A stretch of 64,000 nt of DNA. It comes from Leuctra nigra. Lineage: Eukaryota > Arthropoda > Insecta > Plecoptera > Leuctridae. Each line of letters opens with the position of its first letter. Within the stretch, counting starts at the first letter, position 1. The position numbers and the translations under genes were made by a program. The stretch covers positions 13,441,246 through 13,505,245 of the forward strand of contig OW203773.1 of assembly GCA_934045905.1 (NCBI GenBank). The letters are read 5' to 3'. Under the pieces are notes generated by a model. It was not told where the DNA came from. It worked only from the letters and a program-made list of their open reading frames with translations, and made no database searches. Shown piece by piece: positions 1 to 10,160 of this stretch.

Positions 1-2218
1 GGTGTTTGTTATATGACAAGCTTCTGTCCAATACCACTCCAAGATACTTCGGGATAGGATTGAACGGCAAGAGTTTGCCATTAAGGAAGACTTTGAGTTG
101 GGTTGTAGCCAGCTGGTTAGTTAGATGAAAGTAACTGCTCTCCGTCTTTGTCACGCTTGGAGTTAGTCTCCACATCTTAAAATATTTGCTTAACGTCTCC
201 ATATCTGCACTTAGGGTACTCTCGATGGTCTCTGTACACATGTGCTGCGTGGCAATGGCCAGATCATCGGCATATGCAAATCGTCTCGAGTAAGTCTCCG
301 GAAGGTCCGCTATATAAAGATTGAATAATAGCGGCGCCAGGACTGATCCCTGCGGGAGGCCATTATTTAATCTCCTCAACTTACTGCGACTATCACCCAT
401 CACTACCTGGAGCAATCTATCCGAAAGCATAATATTCAGTAAATGGGTCATCTTCTTGCACTTAACGACCTTCAAGAATTTACATACAAGCCCTTTTCTC
501 CAGACTGTGTCGTATGCAGCTGTAAGATCCACGAACACAGCTTCCACCTTCAGGCGCTGCTCAAATCCTGCTTCAATGAAAGTGGTTAGAGCAAGAACCT
601 GATCCTCACAATTTCGGGAAGGTCTGAAGCCAGCTTGTTCTGGTGGAATAACGTCCAATATCATATCGCTGACTCTTTTATACATAACTCTTTCCATTAG
701 CTTGTAACAAACACTGAGCAGCGATATCGGCCGATAGCTCTCTGGTGCGCTAGCAGATTTCCCCGGTTTCAGAATGGCTATGACTTTAGACCTCTTGAAC
801 GCTCCAGGTAATGTGCCGGTATCTAATATGTCAGTGAAGAAAGTTGCTAGCCATGAAACTGTTTTGTTCCCACAATGGACGAGGAATTCGGGATGGATCC
901 CATCAAAGCCTGGAGCTGTGCCCTGTTTCATTGCATTCAAAGCTACACAGAGTTCTTGCTTGGTGAATGGAGAGGAAACCGCTTCGGAGTCAGATGTATC
1001 TCTTTGAAGGGCACGCATTTCTCTCTGAACTGATCTCGTATGCTCAGGATCCGACTTAGCTCTGGACATTTCAACAAGACGATTTGCTATTTGGTTTGGT
1101 GATACTTCAGCAATAGTTTGCGGTCGATGAGAAACACCGCCCAGTTTTTTTAGTAAGCTCCACGCTTTACGGCTAGAATGACTAAAATTCAAATTTGAAA
1201 CTGTTTCGTTCCACTTGTCCCTTCTAGATAAATTCAGTTCATGGAGCAACTCATCGGCGACATCTGTTTCACCATTCTCTTGAAAATCCTTATATAGTTC
1301 TTCACACGATCTGTTCCATCCTGGTATATACTCAATCCGAACTCCTCGGGGAATATATTTCTTTGCGGTCGCTATTATCATCTTTACAAATCTGTTGTAA
1401 TTGTTTGCAACAGGTGGGATCCATCTGATGTTCTTATCCAGTTCCTCTGCAAAACCTTCCCAATTAGCCTTGCGAAAGTTCCACCGAGGTAGAGGCGACG
1501 AGTGAATGACTTTAATACATAAACCAATTTCCAAGATAACCGGTCGATGCTGGGAGTGAGGAAAGTGCGGAAGAACATTTCTTGCTGCGGGCACAGCATT
1601 TCCCATATTGTTCCTTGTAACAAAGCACAGATCTGGATTTGTTTCTGTACCCCATCTCCCAGACTGAAAAGTGCCAATATCTTTAGGATCGAAAATCAGC
1701 TCCATATCATTAAAATCTGCCCAATCTGCAAGCTTTTCTCCATCTTCATTAACATCGCGATATTGCCACTGTGTATGGTGGCTGTTAAAATCCCCTACAT
1801 ACACGGCAGGGTGCTCCATTACCGGGAGAATCGCATCGGTCCAACGAACTGACGGTGGTTTATAGACATTGCAAATTCTGTTGTTGTTGATTTCGATCGA
1901 GATGGTAAATATGTCTCCCTCATCAGTAGTGGAGAGAACTCGAATATTGGACAGTGAAGTCAATGCGTACGTCGCAGTCCCATACGATGTGTGGTACGTA
2001 GCAGCTAGTAAAGTGTATCCATATATTCTCCCTCGTGAGAGCAGTTTGGCTTCGCTATCGCAATGAGTTTCTTGTACAGTGACAACATCGATCTTGTTGT
2101 CAAGCAAAAGTTTAGAGAGATATTCGCTCTTGGCTCTGCTTATACTCTCAATATTAATTTGAAGAATTCTCAGAGAATATCCGAGATTCCGTGTCGATTG
2201 GTTCTGAACAGAACCCAT
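1..2218 (-). CDS. LINE ORF2: endonuclease/reverse transcriptase (C-terminus outside window)
   Basis: The ORF starts at the ATG complementary to 2216-2218 and is open for about 739 codons to the window edge, so the missing end is only a window effect. N-terminal endonuclease signatures are ILQINIES, VTVQETH (catalytic Glu), VGDFNSHH and SQHRPV. The reverse transcriptase follows with APGFDGIHPE, YRPISLLSV, QAGFRPSR, FVDLTAAYDTV, LPQGSVLAPLLFNLY and the catalytic FAYADD (around 265-280). The last visible motif is KYLGVVLDRSL. The start-codon frame and the YADD frame agree, so no frameshift separates them. The element would nick target DNA and copy its own RNA by target-primed reverse transcription. 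It appears structurally intact and could be young. Confidence 0.85.
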   Translation of the reverse strand, partial: MGSVQNQSTRNLGYSLRILQINIESISRAKSEYLSKLLLDNKIDVVTVQETHCDSEAKLLSRGRIYGYTLLAATYHTSYGTATYALTSLSNIRVLSTTDEGDIFTISIEINNNRICNVYKPPSVRWTDAILPVMEHPAVYVGDFNSHHTQWQYRDVNEDGEKLADWADFNDMELIFDPKDIGTFQSGRWGTETNPDLCFVTRNNMGNAVPAARNVLPHFPHSQHRPVILEIGLCIKVIHSSPLPRWNFRKANWEGFAEELDKNIRWIPPVANNYNRFVKMIIATAKKYIPRGVRIEYIPGWNRSCEELYKDFQENGETDVADELLHELNLSRRDKWNETVSNLNFSHSSRKAWSLLKKLGGVSHRPQTIAEVSPNQIANRLVEMSRAKSDPEHTRSVQREMRALQRDTSDSEAVSSPFTKQELCVALNAMKQGTAPGFDGIHPEFLVHCGNKTVSWLATFFTDILDTGTLPGAFKRSKVIAILKPGKSASAPESYRPISLLSVCYKLMERVMYKRVSDMILDVIPPEQAGFRPSRNCEDQVLALTTFIEAGFEQRLKVEAVFVDLTAAYDTVWRKGLVCKFLKVVKCKKMTHLLNIMLSDRLLQVVMGDSRSKLRRLNNGLPQGSVLAPLLFNLYIADLPETYSRRFAYADDLAIATQHMCTETIESTLSADMETLSKYFKMWRLTPSVTKTESSYFHLTNQLATTQLKVFLNGKLLPFNPIPKYLGVVLDRSLSYNKH

Positions 2219-2390
2219 TTAATCCTTTAATTCTCTCTTTCGCTTAAAATATAATTTAATTATCCACTTTCTTTGATTGATGTACTATTGTAACCAGGAG
2301 ATCTAACAAGTAAATAGTCTGGTCGCCTGTTTCTCTAGCTCTTTAGTGTTAACCAGGGTGCACCACGTGGAGGCGAGCTAGAATTGCACC
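1..2390 (-). mobile_element. Non-LTR (LINE) retrotransposon, jockey-like, 5' part
   Basis: A minus-strand non-LTR retroelement. Its 5' end abuts a gypsy-like pol gene at about 2390 and its 3' part runs off the window. About 170 bases of leader precede an ORF encoding an AP-type endonuclease followed by reverse transcriptase. The boundary is where the gypsy reading frame suddenly ends after QCYL. I assign it to the jockey-like group from the motifs alone; the exact clade is uncertain. Confidence 0.85.
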
Positions 2391-4365
2391 CCAAGATAGC
2401 ACTGAACCTTTGGAATACCACGCAATACCTGATCCATTACCGATTGAAAAATTGCCGGAGCACTGGTGATTCCATACGGCAACCTGGTAAACCAGAATAA
2501 ACCCATTTGGGTATTGAGTGTCAAAATCTCTTGAGCTCTCTTTGAGATCTCCAGTTGTTGATACGCATTTTTAAGATCTAATACAGTAAATACCTTGGCA
2601 TCTCCCACTGACGCGAAAATGTCGTCCAACCGTGGTAACGGATAATGCTCATTGTCGACTGCCTTGTTTACTGTTACCTTGTAATCAACACATAGTCTTA
2701 AGGTATCTTTCTCTTTCTTAAGAACAACCACTACTGGTGAAGCCCAATCGCTTCTAGTTACTTTTCTCAAGACCCCTGTTGACTCTAGTTTATTCAACTC
2801 CTCCTCCACTTGCTTTTGAAGTGCATAAGGCACACTATAAGCTTTGTGAAAGATTGGTGTTGACCCTTCTTTGAGGACAACATCCCCTTGAAACCCCTTG
2901 ATAGATTCCTTGTTATCTTTGCTGAATACTTTAGGAAACTTTGACTGTAATCTTTGAACTTCCTGGACAGCTTGTGTGACTTTCAAAGAACTGATAACTT
3001 GGTAAGGATCTGTCAAGTTGTCTCTCCATGTTGGTACTAACACATCCAACCATGGCCTTTCTAACAATGGCATAAGCTCTGGCACTTGAGCTACCACTAA
3101 AGTTAGGTCATGCGTTACATTGCTTGCTTTGACAGACACTTTGATTTTACCACAGACATTTAAACACTCACCAGCAACTGACTTTAGTTTTATAGCTGAC
3201 TGTTTTAACTGGACCTCAGGAAACTGCTTCCGATACATTTGCTCTGATATGAGAGAACAAGCAGCCCCACAATCTACTTCCATATTAATCACCTTGTGGT
3301 TGACATACACGGGAATGACTAAAGGCTTATCTACTCTGCCAATAATACTAACTTTCCTCATATCAAATGACTCTGAATCACTATCATAATTGTCATCTTC
3401 GTATCCTTCGGATTGATCTTCTTCTACTTGCTTGACACGACTTCTATTTTTGCATACTTGAGAAGTATGACCAATCTTCTGACACACGAAACACTTCCAA
3501 TTACGTGCAGGACATGTTGACTCTTGATGAAACCTCCCACACCTTCTACATTGACTTTTACACTGATCACCACTGTAACTCTTATTGAACTGACCTCTGC
3601 CACTGGACTGTTGACGTGACTGACCTCTACCACTGGTCGGTTGACGTGTCTGACTTCCGCCACTGGACTGCTGACGTGACTGACTTCCGCCACTGGACTG
3701 TTGACGTGAATGACCTCTGACTTGTTTCACTTCACTTGAAGACTCTGAATGAACAACTCTGGAATCATTCCTAGCTGATTCTAGACCTCTTGCTAACCTT
3801 ACAGCTCGTGCAAAACTAGTGTCTTCTTCACAGTTTAGCAGGTGCTTGCGGATCTCTTCATCTCGTAACCCACAGATGAAACGGTCCCTCAATGCCCTGT
3901 CCAAAAACGATCCGAACTGGCATGTGCTGGCTAGGTGTTGTAATTCCATGGAAAAGCTGTTCACATTCTCCGCCTCCTTCTGACTTCGGTTGTGGAATTT
4001 ATACCCTTCGACGATTATCGACTTCACTGGCGAGAAATACTCCTTCAGAATGGTTACTAATTCTACGTAGGTTTTCGACTTTGGAAGAGCTGGGCTTACC
4101 AGCGACTTGATAATTTTATACACCTTAGCACCGACTTGCTGAAGGAAAATGGACACTTTTTTTCTTCCGTCACAGCATTTGTTTCAAAGAATAATTCTAG
4201 ACGTTCCACATAGATAGTAAAATCTTCAGCAGATCCGTCAAATTCTTGAATCTTCCCAAAATATGACATGGTTTTTGGATTACCTTCCCGACTGGACTCG
4301 ACTGACTCTTCTGGTTCTGACGGCACGACTCGTACTGACGGTGACTCGACGTTTTCTTCCTCCAT
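2378..4365 (-). pseudogene. Gypsy Gag-Pol (Gag, zinc knuckles, protease, partial RT), frameshifted and truncated
   Basis: The Gag frame begins at the ATG at 4365 (start MEEENVESPS). It leaves frame at an A7 run (4157-4163 on the plus strand); the rest of Gag and Pol continues in the -1 frame to 2378. Visible parts are a Gag core, four degenerate QSRQQSSGG repeats, two zinc knuckles (CRRCGRFHQESTC and CFVCQKIGHTSQVC), and a retropepsin motif MEVDCGAACSLI, where the usual D-S/T-G is DCG. The RT fingers/palm follow (SDWASPVVVVLKK, LRLCVDYK, VLDLKNAYQQ, FTRLPYGITSAPAIFQ). Translation stops just before the catalytic aspartates because the LINE is inserted there. The shift occurs inside Gag, not at a gag/pol border, so decay or a homopolymer error is likelier than programmed recoding. 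Confidence 0.8.
3600..3718 (-). repeat. 33-bp tandem repeat in gypsy Gag-Pol linker
   Basis: About 3.5 copies of a 33-base unit (TGACTTCCGCCACTGGACTG core on the plus strand). They encode the Ser/Gln/Arg-rich QSRQQSSGG repeats directly before the zinc knuckles. Confidence 0.75.
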
Positions 4366-4459
4366 TCAAGGGCATTTGCTGCGACTAGCCGCCATTCTTG
4401 CCGACTTTTTACACTTGACTATTCTGACGAATTATACTCACACATCACATAAACATGAA

Positions 4460-4855
4460 CTCATCCTCGTCGCCAACTTTTATGTTTTCACTATACTTTA
4501 TATTAGGAGTAATACTTTAAATAATACACCAGTTCATGTGATACCATTTATTCGTCAGACATTTCCAGACCCGGTCCACGACCACACTGTCGAACAGTGT
4601 TCCCAACATTACAACCATCAATACCAACCCAACACTCTCAATACATAATATAGAACATAATATAGAAGATTTCAAGAGAGAAAATGAAGAAAAAAGAAAC
4701 TACCACCGCGCAAAGAAGTGCAACTGCAGTGATAAAATAGCATGTCACATCTTGGCGGGAAAATCTATGTGTGACGTATGTGAACCCGATGATGTAATTT
4801 ATTAGTCCACAACAATGTGTTATGTTGCCATAGTGAATACTTTGTTGCCATGACA
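4460..4855 (-). repeat. Candidate 5' LTR plus primer-binding site of the gypsy element
   Basis: On the minus strand, 4855-4483 begins TGTCATGGCAACAAAG and ends GTGAAAACA, so TG and CA ends enclose about 373 bp. Seven bases later comes TTGGCGACGAGGATGAG (about 4476-4460), which resembles the primer-binding region of many gypsy/Mag elements. The second LTR is not in the window, so the LTR ends are inferred from TG...CA and distance to the primer site only. Confidence 0.5.
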
Positions 4856-5070
4856 AGTCTATGCCGATATTATTGTTTTAAAACAAGGATACATTATTTA
4901 ATGATCGGAGATTTCAGTCAATCTTTCTGTTTCAATTACTTGAAAATTATTCATCCCGCAATAATAACGTCTTGTTTGTCTACTTCCAGACACGCATAAT
5001 TTCAATATTTCACGTTTTAAATCCACCCTACTAGGTACTACAGTACATTCGACACGGAATTTTCAGCAAC

Positions 5071-5256
5071 GAAAAATCTAGTTTTTGTTTGGAATTCTTA
5101 TTTTCAACGCTAATTTTGGCAAAATTTCTGGCACTATACCTCCATTCCACCCCATTTCAATAGAGGAGCAAAGAAAAATCAAGTTTCTGAGGTGTATACA
5201 GCATTTTATTGGCGATTGTATTTTGGCATTTGCCCTCAGGCGCTGAAAGGTCCTGT
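5071..5256 (+). repeat. Dispersed repeat, copy 1 (second copy 46234-46431)
   Basis: Shares blocks such as GATTGTATTTTGGCATTTGC, CCTCAGG-C-CTGAAAGGTCC and CTAATTTTGGC with 46234-46431 in the same orientation and order. No coding capacity is visible. The family is unknown to me. Confidence 0.7.
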
Positions 5257-5301
5257 CCGAATGGAGTATAGAGAGAGTTCCCTTGAAATTAAACTTTCAA
5301 G

Positions 5302-5456
5302 CCCCATTTACACGGTGCAATTTCTTGAACAACTTCTGTGCCACAGAGGTTCTGCTCGTGCGCAGTATCACTTTTGAGATGATAAAGGGAATTTGCACAT
5401 GTGCAGAACTTCTGTGACACAGAAGTTGTTCAAGAAATTGCAGCGTGTAAGTGGGG
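5302..5456. mobile_element. MITE with long inverted arms
   Basis: Left arm CCCCATTTACACGGTGCAAT... and right arm ...ATTGCAGCGTGTAAGTGGGG pair over about 60 bases and share TTTCTTGAACAACTTCTGTG. The short loop is near 5373-5396. Structure is that of a non-autonomous foldback MITE; no protein is encoded. Confidence 0.75.
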
Positions 5457-5582
5457 AGTTACATAATTTTTGCGACCCTTTCAAATGGACTAAACAATGC
5501 CATACACTGGAGTACACTATTCTGGTACGACCTCAAAGTGTTAATACGATATTTATGTTAAAGTTTTAAAACCAGGGGCCAT

Positions 5583-5707
5583 GGATTCACAAAAAGTATT
5601 ATCTCCTAATACGTACTATCTTTTGTATTATCTTTCATTTAACACTGTGCTTTTAGTATTAAATCAAAAGATAATACGTATTAGCAGATAATACCTTTTG
5701 TGAATCC
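5583..5707. mobile_element. MITE, 125 bp, terminal GGATTCACAAAA
   Basis: Begins GGATTCACAAAAAGTATTAT and ends ATAATACCTTTTGTGAATCC. The inverted arms extend about 45 bases and include TAATACGTA. No target duplication was resolved. Confidence 0.75.
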
Positions 5708-6506
5708 AGCACCAGATGTGATTTTTAAAAATGGTACCCCTGCACTTAGACCGTCCCGCAGTACATCTGTGTATGATGTGTTGCCTAGATACAGCAGTAT
5801 GCGTTAGAACTTTTATACTTCATAGAATTCAATCTTCTTACTTATATTATAGCCATAAGTAAAACTAACTAGTAAATATTATTTTGTATGCATTTGGTAA
5901 TAATTTTACCAAACCAAACCAAACTGATAATTGGGTTACCTACAAGTTCTTGTATATTGCCTTGTAAAGTTTCAATTATTGTGAATTGGATAAATCTCAT
6001 TACAACAATCGTCATTATGATTGGTATTGTATTTTTGATACCTATCATTAAATTTTTAAGAATATTTGCTTGGTTTTACTTAACATCATGTGTATGTTAC
6101 AAAACTTGATTTTTCCTGTCTGCTGTTAGTGATATTTAACAATCTCATATTATTTTCGTAATGTTACATACTTTTCGCCAGTGTTGAAGTTACAATGTAA
6201 AGAAAATCCATGAAAAATTCTCCATAATAAATATAGTAGCCAAAAAACCATAAATAAAATCTATAATTCAGCACTGAAAAGTAAATGAGCCAAGTCTGCA
6301 CTGTAGCATAGTGCGTGAAAAAGCAGCATTATCAGAAATAGAACAAATATCAAAATATCTCTACTGAGAGGCACTAAAAATCGATGCGCCAAATGCTTTG
6401 GATTTTCAGAATATATTTTGGAATGTTGTTGGCTTGACTGGCGTGCCCAATTTTGGTTCATAGCTTGGTATAACAGCTGTTGGGAACGATTGTAGGAAAG
6501 ATAACG

Positions 6507-6863
6507 AGCGGGTCCAGGCCACCCCGAATCATTGCTTTCACATTGCGCGCGCACAAGTTTACTGGGCAGATGAAGGAAAAAACTCTCTATGGGAAGACAA
6601 ATTTCAACGAGCAAAAATTAAAGCTGGGCAGCTTAAAAAAAATAACTCTATGGTGAGGCAAAATTTAAACTTGTAAAAATTTCAAAATAAAAAAGTAGTA
6701 CCCGTGATCGGATTCGAACCGGCGCCCCATTGCACCGCAGCCAAACGCCTTACCGCCTGAGCTACGAAGCTGCTGATGCCGGTATCAGTTGAAAACTACT
6801 ACATAAAAATACACACAGGCGTAATGGAGGGGGCGTGGTGATTCGGGGTAGCGTAGACCCGCT
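6507..6863. repeat. Inverted-repeat pair enclosing a SINE
   Basis: 6507-6531 and 6839-6863 are inverted copies (AGCGGGTC...ACCCCGAATCA, about 4 mismatches in 25). They surround the tRNA-derived SINE at 6561-6775. They could be the ends of a MITE that received the SINE or part of one composite unit. Confidence 0.55.
6561..6775 (-). mobile_element. tRNA-derived SINE, copy 1
   Basis: On the minus strand the head has an RNA polymerase III A box (TAGCTCAGGCGGTAAGG) and B box (GGTTCGAATCC) at tRNA spacing. The acceptor and T stems do not pair well, so it is not a working tRNA gene. The body is two related units of about 55-60 bases (CTGGGCAG...ACTCTATGG...) without a long A tail. It matches 30815-31015 except in the D-arm half of the head. 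Confidence 0.75.
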
Positions 6864-6866
6864 TCT

Positions 6867-7953
6867 GAAAGACAGGCGACGGAAAAATAGGCGACGGTAT
6901 TTTAGGCGACAACCCAACTAGGAAAGATAGGCGACGGAAATTTAGGCGACAAGAATTCAACCAGGGCGGAAATATAGGCGAAAAACTTTTTCATGAAAAA
7001 AATGAAAATACCTATTCTTGTCCCAAAAGAATTTTAACAATTTTTCCAACATTTTCTGCCACTACCACATTTTCTACCTGAAATTGCGAAATCTAAATAT
7101 GTGATGTACATAACACTTAGAAATGCATAATAAAAGCAAAATTGTTAATTTGTAATTGATAAAAAAAAATCCAATAAAAATAAAAATAAAAATATGAAAA
7201 ATATGAAAAAATGAAAATAAACTTAAAAAGATGTAAAAAAAATCTAACCAAAATTAAAGAAAATTGAAATGGAATAAAAAAATATAAGATAAATAGAGAA
7301 GAAAGATAAATAAAAAGATAAAAAAATCCGAGTGGATATTTGTGAAGAACACAAATTTTTGTTGGACTTTTTGTGTGTTCTGTTTTTTGACAATTTGCCT
7401 ATCTTAAATTTTAATTTTAATTAAATGTCTGCATCATGTAACCAATAATCTTGGGGATTTTAAAATTAAATGTACCTGCCAATGATAAAAAGGGTTTGAA
7501 ACAAACAAGGGTATTTCGAAAAGCAAGTCAACGGGTTAATCGGGGAAGCTTGATGCCGGTCAGCCTGGAACACCTGGTGGGATTTCCAGCCATCCCGACC
7601 AAGCAGAGCAGGTGCAACTCGACAACCTGGCTCTACTCTGATCTAAAATTCTGGACGCTGTTTCATGTTCTTCTGCACTTTCATTGCAAAAATAAAAATA
7701 TTATAACAAAATAACATAATAATAAATGTTAAAAAATTTAATCCTTGATCATCAACATAGATATCGATCAATAATTTGATCAGTTGATTAACAACTTGAT
7801 AAATTAGTGTCATAAGTAATTTTCCATGAAAAAGTTTTTAGCCTATATTTCCGCCTTGGTTGAATTCTTGTCGCCTAAATTTCCGTCGCCTATCTTTCCT
7901 AGTTGGTTTTTCGCCTAAAATTCCGTCGCCTATTTTTCCGTCGCCTATCTTTC
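6867..7953. mobile_element. Foldback element, 1.09 kb, with repeated TAGGCGACGG termini
   Basis: 6867-7003 and 7818-7953 are inverted copies of about 135 bases. Each arm carries several short direct repeats of ATAGGCGACGGAA or TTTAGGCGACAA. The interior is AT-rich simple sequence without a credible ORF. Long inverted termini with internal subrepeats are typical of Foldback-type elements. Confidence 0.8.
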
Positions 7954-8210
7954 CGTTTACCGTTGGGAACATCAGGTTGTAGTGAACAAAGTTTCTCGAT
8001 GAAAGAAATTTGAATAAATATTCATGGTTTTTTCTTTCTATATTTGAAAAAAAAAACATTATAATAATTGAATTTTATTGGACAAACGGTTCATTTATAG
8101 TTAGCTTAAAAACCATGCTTGAGACCGCAATATTTCAGTAAACTGTGTCAGATATGGTCAGATCATGGGTCAGATAGTGTCAGAGAGCCCCTAGAGAGCC
8201 GTTTAATCCT

Positions 8211-9225
8211 TAGTGCGATGCCCCTGTGATTGTTTGTGTTCACGAACCAGGAGCTACCTTCACGCTGAATCACGTTGCCGCAGCAGTGTTGCCAAGTGGT
8301 GCTTTGCTGCTTACCTTGATATTACTTTCAGCAACGGGCTGTCAGTGTCAGTCTGTTATTTTATAAGAAATCAATCCATTATTAATCTAACAGAGTGGCT
8401 ATTTTCACCGTGTGGTGAGAATAGCGTCAAGTGCTATTATCACCGTGTGGTGGAAATAGCGTCAGGTGCTATTATCACCGTGTGGTTAAAATATCCAACT
8501 GCTATTTTCAAAGTATTTACCATCTAGAATCTTTTGGCATTATTATAATCAGATCAAATATTACAAACGCAATAATTGTCACGGGCCATCAGGTCGTCCA
8601 TTGATTTGTTAAGAGTCGACAGGACTAGCAGAAAATTTCGATTCCGATGTTTTTTTTTTTTAAATGCATGACAATGCATTAGCTCTGGGTTGTACTTGAC
8701 ATTTGTGACATTTAATCGTGTGTTGCATGTTGCATATACTGCTGTGAAGTAAGTTATTTTAATTCAAATATTGAAAACCACGAAAAACCATAAAAAGGCG
8801 GCTAAATATAAAAATATTTAGGGCAATCGAAAATGAGATATATAAGTCTGTGATTTAACTGATGTATTTGTATTGTATTTTGTATTTAGTGTGTTTATAA
8901 CAATCTGTGATACAGTGCTTACATTTTGCGTGTGTAATATTTGATCTGATTATAATAATGCCATAAGATTCTAGATGGTAAATACTTTGAAAATAGCAGT
9001 TGGATATTTTAACCACACGGTGATAATAGCACCTGACGCTATTTCCACCACACGGTGATAATAGCACTTGACGCTATTCTCACCACACGGTGAAAATAGT
9101 CGCGTTCTTAATCTAATTAGGAGTTTGGTCCGTCGATAGTGGATGTAATAGAACAATTATCTAAAAGTGTGCATGTTTCATAATATCAAAAAATTTAGGA
9201 AATTACGATCAGTGTACTTTTTAAG
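8211..9225 (+). promoter_or_regulatory. Leader exon/promoter module of zinc-finger gene A, split by a foldback insertion
   Basis: TAGTGCGATGCCCCTGTGA at 8211 matches the leader core seen before genes B, C, E and F. It is followed by the shared pieces ACCTTCACG, GCTGCTTACCTTGAT and TCAGTGTCAGTCTG. A candidate donor AAG/GTGCGTAA lies at 9226. Without the 717-bp insertion (8391-9107) and its 9-bp duplication the exon would be about 290 bases, similar to the others. The gene A acceptor is at 9533/9534. The transcription start and splicing are inferred from family comparison. Confidence 0.55.
8391..9107. mobile_element. Foldback/Mutator-like non-autonomous element with perfect 9-bp target duplication
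   Basis: Flanked by TTAATCTAA at 8382-8390 and 9108-9116, an exact 9-bp duplication. Terminal arms of about 175 bases are inverted and each carries three subrepeats with TCACCGTGTGGT. The 9-bp duplication suits Mutator-like or Foldback transposition. No transposase is encoded. Confidence 0.88.
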
Positions 9226-9539
9226 GTGCGTAATTCTTCATCATCAAAATAGGCTGTTTCAACTTCCAAGTTTTTCTGATTCTTCTTAATTAGAGCCAAT
9301 GTTTGGATCACAATCGATTTCTGGGACAATGTTGATATTCCCAATTATGTGAGGTCAAATGTCCACGAAATTACGAGACTTTGAATTCAAATGTACCGCC
9401 TAATTTACCAGTCAAGAGTTCTAACATTTGACACTTCTACATGACCAGACCAATTTCCATGTGTTTTTTTTCTCCTATTACTGTACATCACACAATTTGT
9501 GGCCAGCAGCACTAATTATCCATTTTTGTTTAGGTTTAC

Positions 9540-10160
9540 ATGATGGATCAAGATCATTCAACATCCGCCGTCAATACATCCGCTACATCGGTTAAGATAG
9601 AAATCGAAGAACATCCAATCAACATCGAGTCTGGGAAAGATGTCGAACCTTCTTACGAGCGTCACTACATTTACATAAAAGAAGAAGATGCCTTTGACAC
9701 CCCTGCAGATTCTGAAGATCCTTTACTTAATATCAAACAGGAACAAGATATTTTTGAAACAATTTCTACTTCCGTAGATATAGACATGAAGATTGAACAA
9801 GAAAGCAACGACACTTTATATTTAGAAGAAAATTACAACAACCTGAGACAGAATCAAGATGTCACTTCTGAATCTGATTTACATCATTGTTTAAATTGTA
9901 GTGAGTTTTTCTTGAATAATGATAGTTTGAAAGAACATCAAGCGTCGCATATAGCGTGTTTATTATCATGTCATCATTGTGCAGAATCATTCTGTGATGA
10001 CGCGGATTTGCGAAACCATGTCGAAACGCATGCACGTCTTTATTGTCATGCACAGCACTTAGAGACTCATAAAAGGTTCAAGTGTCCGGTCTGCGGTCAG
10101 ATTAGCTACAGACGGAGAGAACTGACCGTTCATATTTTGAACGGACAGCTATATTTTTAA
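9540..10160 (+). CDS. C2H2 zinc-finger gene A, 5' part (cut by LINE)
   Basis: Two successive ATGs (9540, 9543) lie 6 bases after a GTTTAG acceptor. The N-terminus shows the family module: VKIE, then a YERHYIYIKEE block, then DPLLNIKQE, an acidic stretch and SESD. C2H2-type fingers start near residue 117 (CLNCSEFF, CHHCAESF, a degenerate YCHAQH block, CPVCGQIS). The true coding frame is lost at about 10134, where a LINE begins; the last residues to the stop at 10160 are LINE sequence. The rest of the protein resumes at 13115. A truncated product of about 200 residues with the acidic module but few fingers could still be made. Function is inferred to be nuclear and nucleic-acid binding. Confidence 0.75.
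   Translation: MMDQDHSTSAVNTSATSVKIEIEEHPINIESGKDVEPSYERHYIYIKEEDAFDTPADSEDPLLNIKQEQDIFETISTSVDIDMKIEQESNDTLYLEENYNNLRQNQDVTSESDLHHCLNCSEFFLNNDSLKEHQASHIACLLSCHHCAESFCDDADLRNHVETHARLYCHAQHLETHKRFKCPVCGQISYRRRELTVHILNGQLYF

Larger units (their letters stand above)
2391..4855 (-). mobile_element. Gypsy-like LTR retrotransposon, 5' half, interrupted by a LINE
   Basis: On the minus strand the order is candidate 5' LTR (4483-4855), primer-binding site (about 4460-4476), Gag, two zinc knuckles, aspartic protease and the N-terminal half of reverse transcriptase. The reading frame ends at 2378 where LINE sequence starts. RNase H, integrase and the 3' LTR are absent here; they may lie beyond the LINE outside the window. 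Domain order and motifs fit the gypsy superfamily, perhaps near the Mag/K02A2.6-like group. Confidence 0.8.

Noticed and set aside
4157..4163. Programmed -1 frameshift site
   Set aside because: The heptamer fits, but the location within Gag does not match a gag/pol junction; an indel in the A run is the simpler reading.
6700..6780. Functional tRNA gene
   Set aside because: A and B boxes are present, but the acceptor and T stems mismatch and a SINE body follows; the same applies to 30950-31015 and 17465-17560.
7451..7714. 87-codon ORF inside the foldback element
   Set aside because: No recognisable domain, no homologue in the window, and surroundings of simple AT repeats.
8213..8527. Small ORFs sharing a common C-terminus at 8213-8527 and 8971-9156
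   Set aside because: Both are readings of the inverted arms of the foldback element, so the similarity is due to the repeat.
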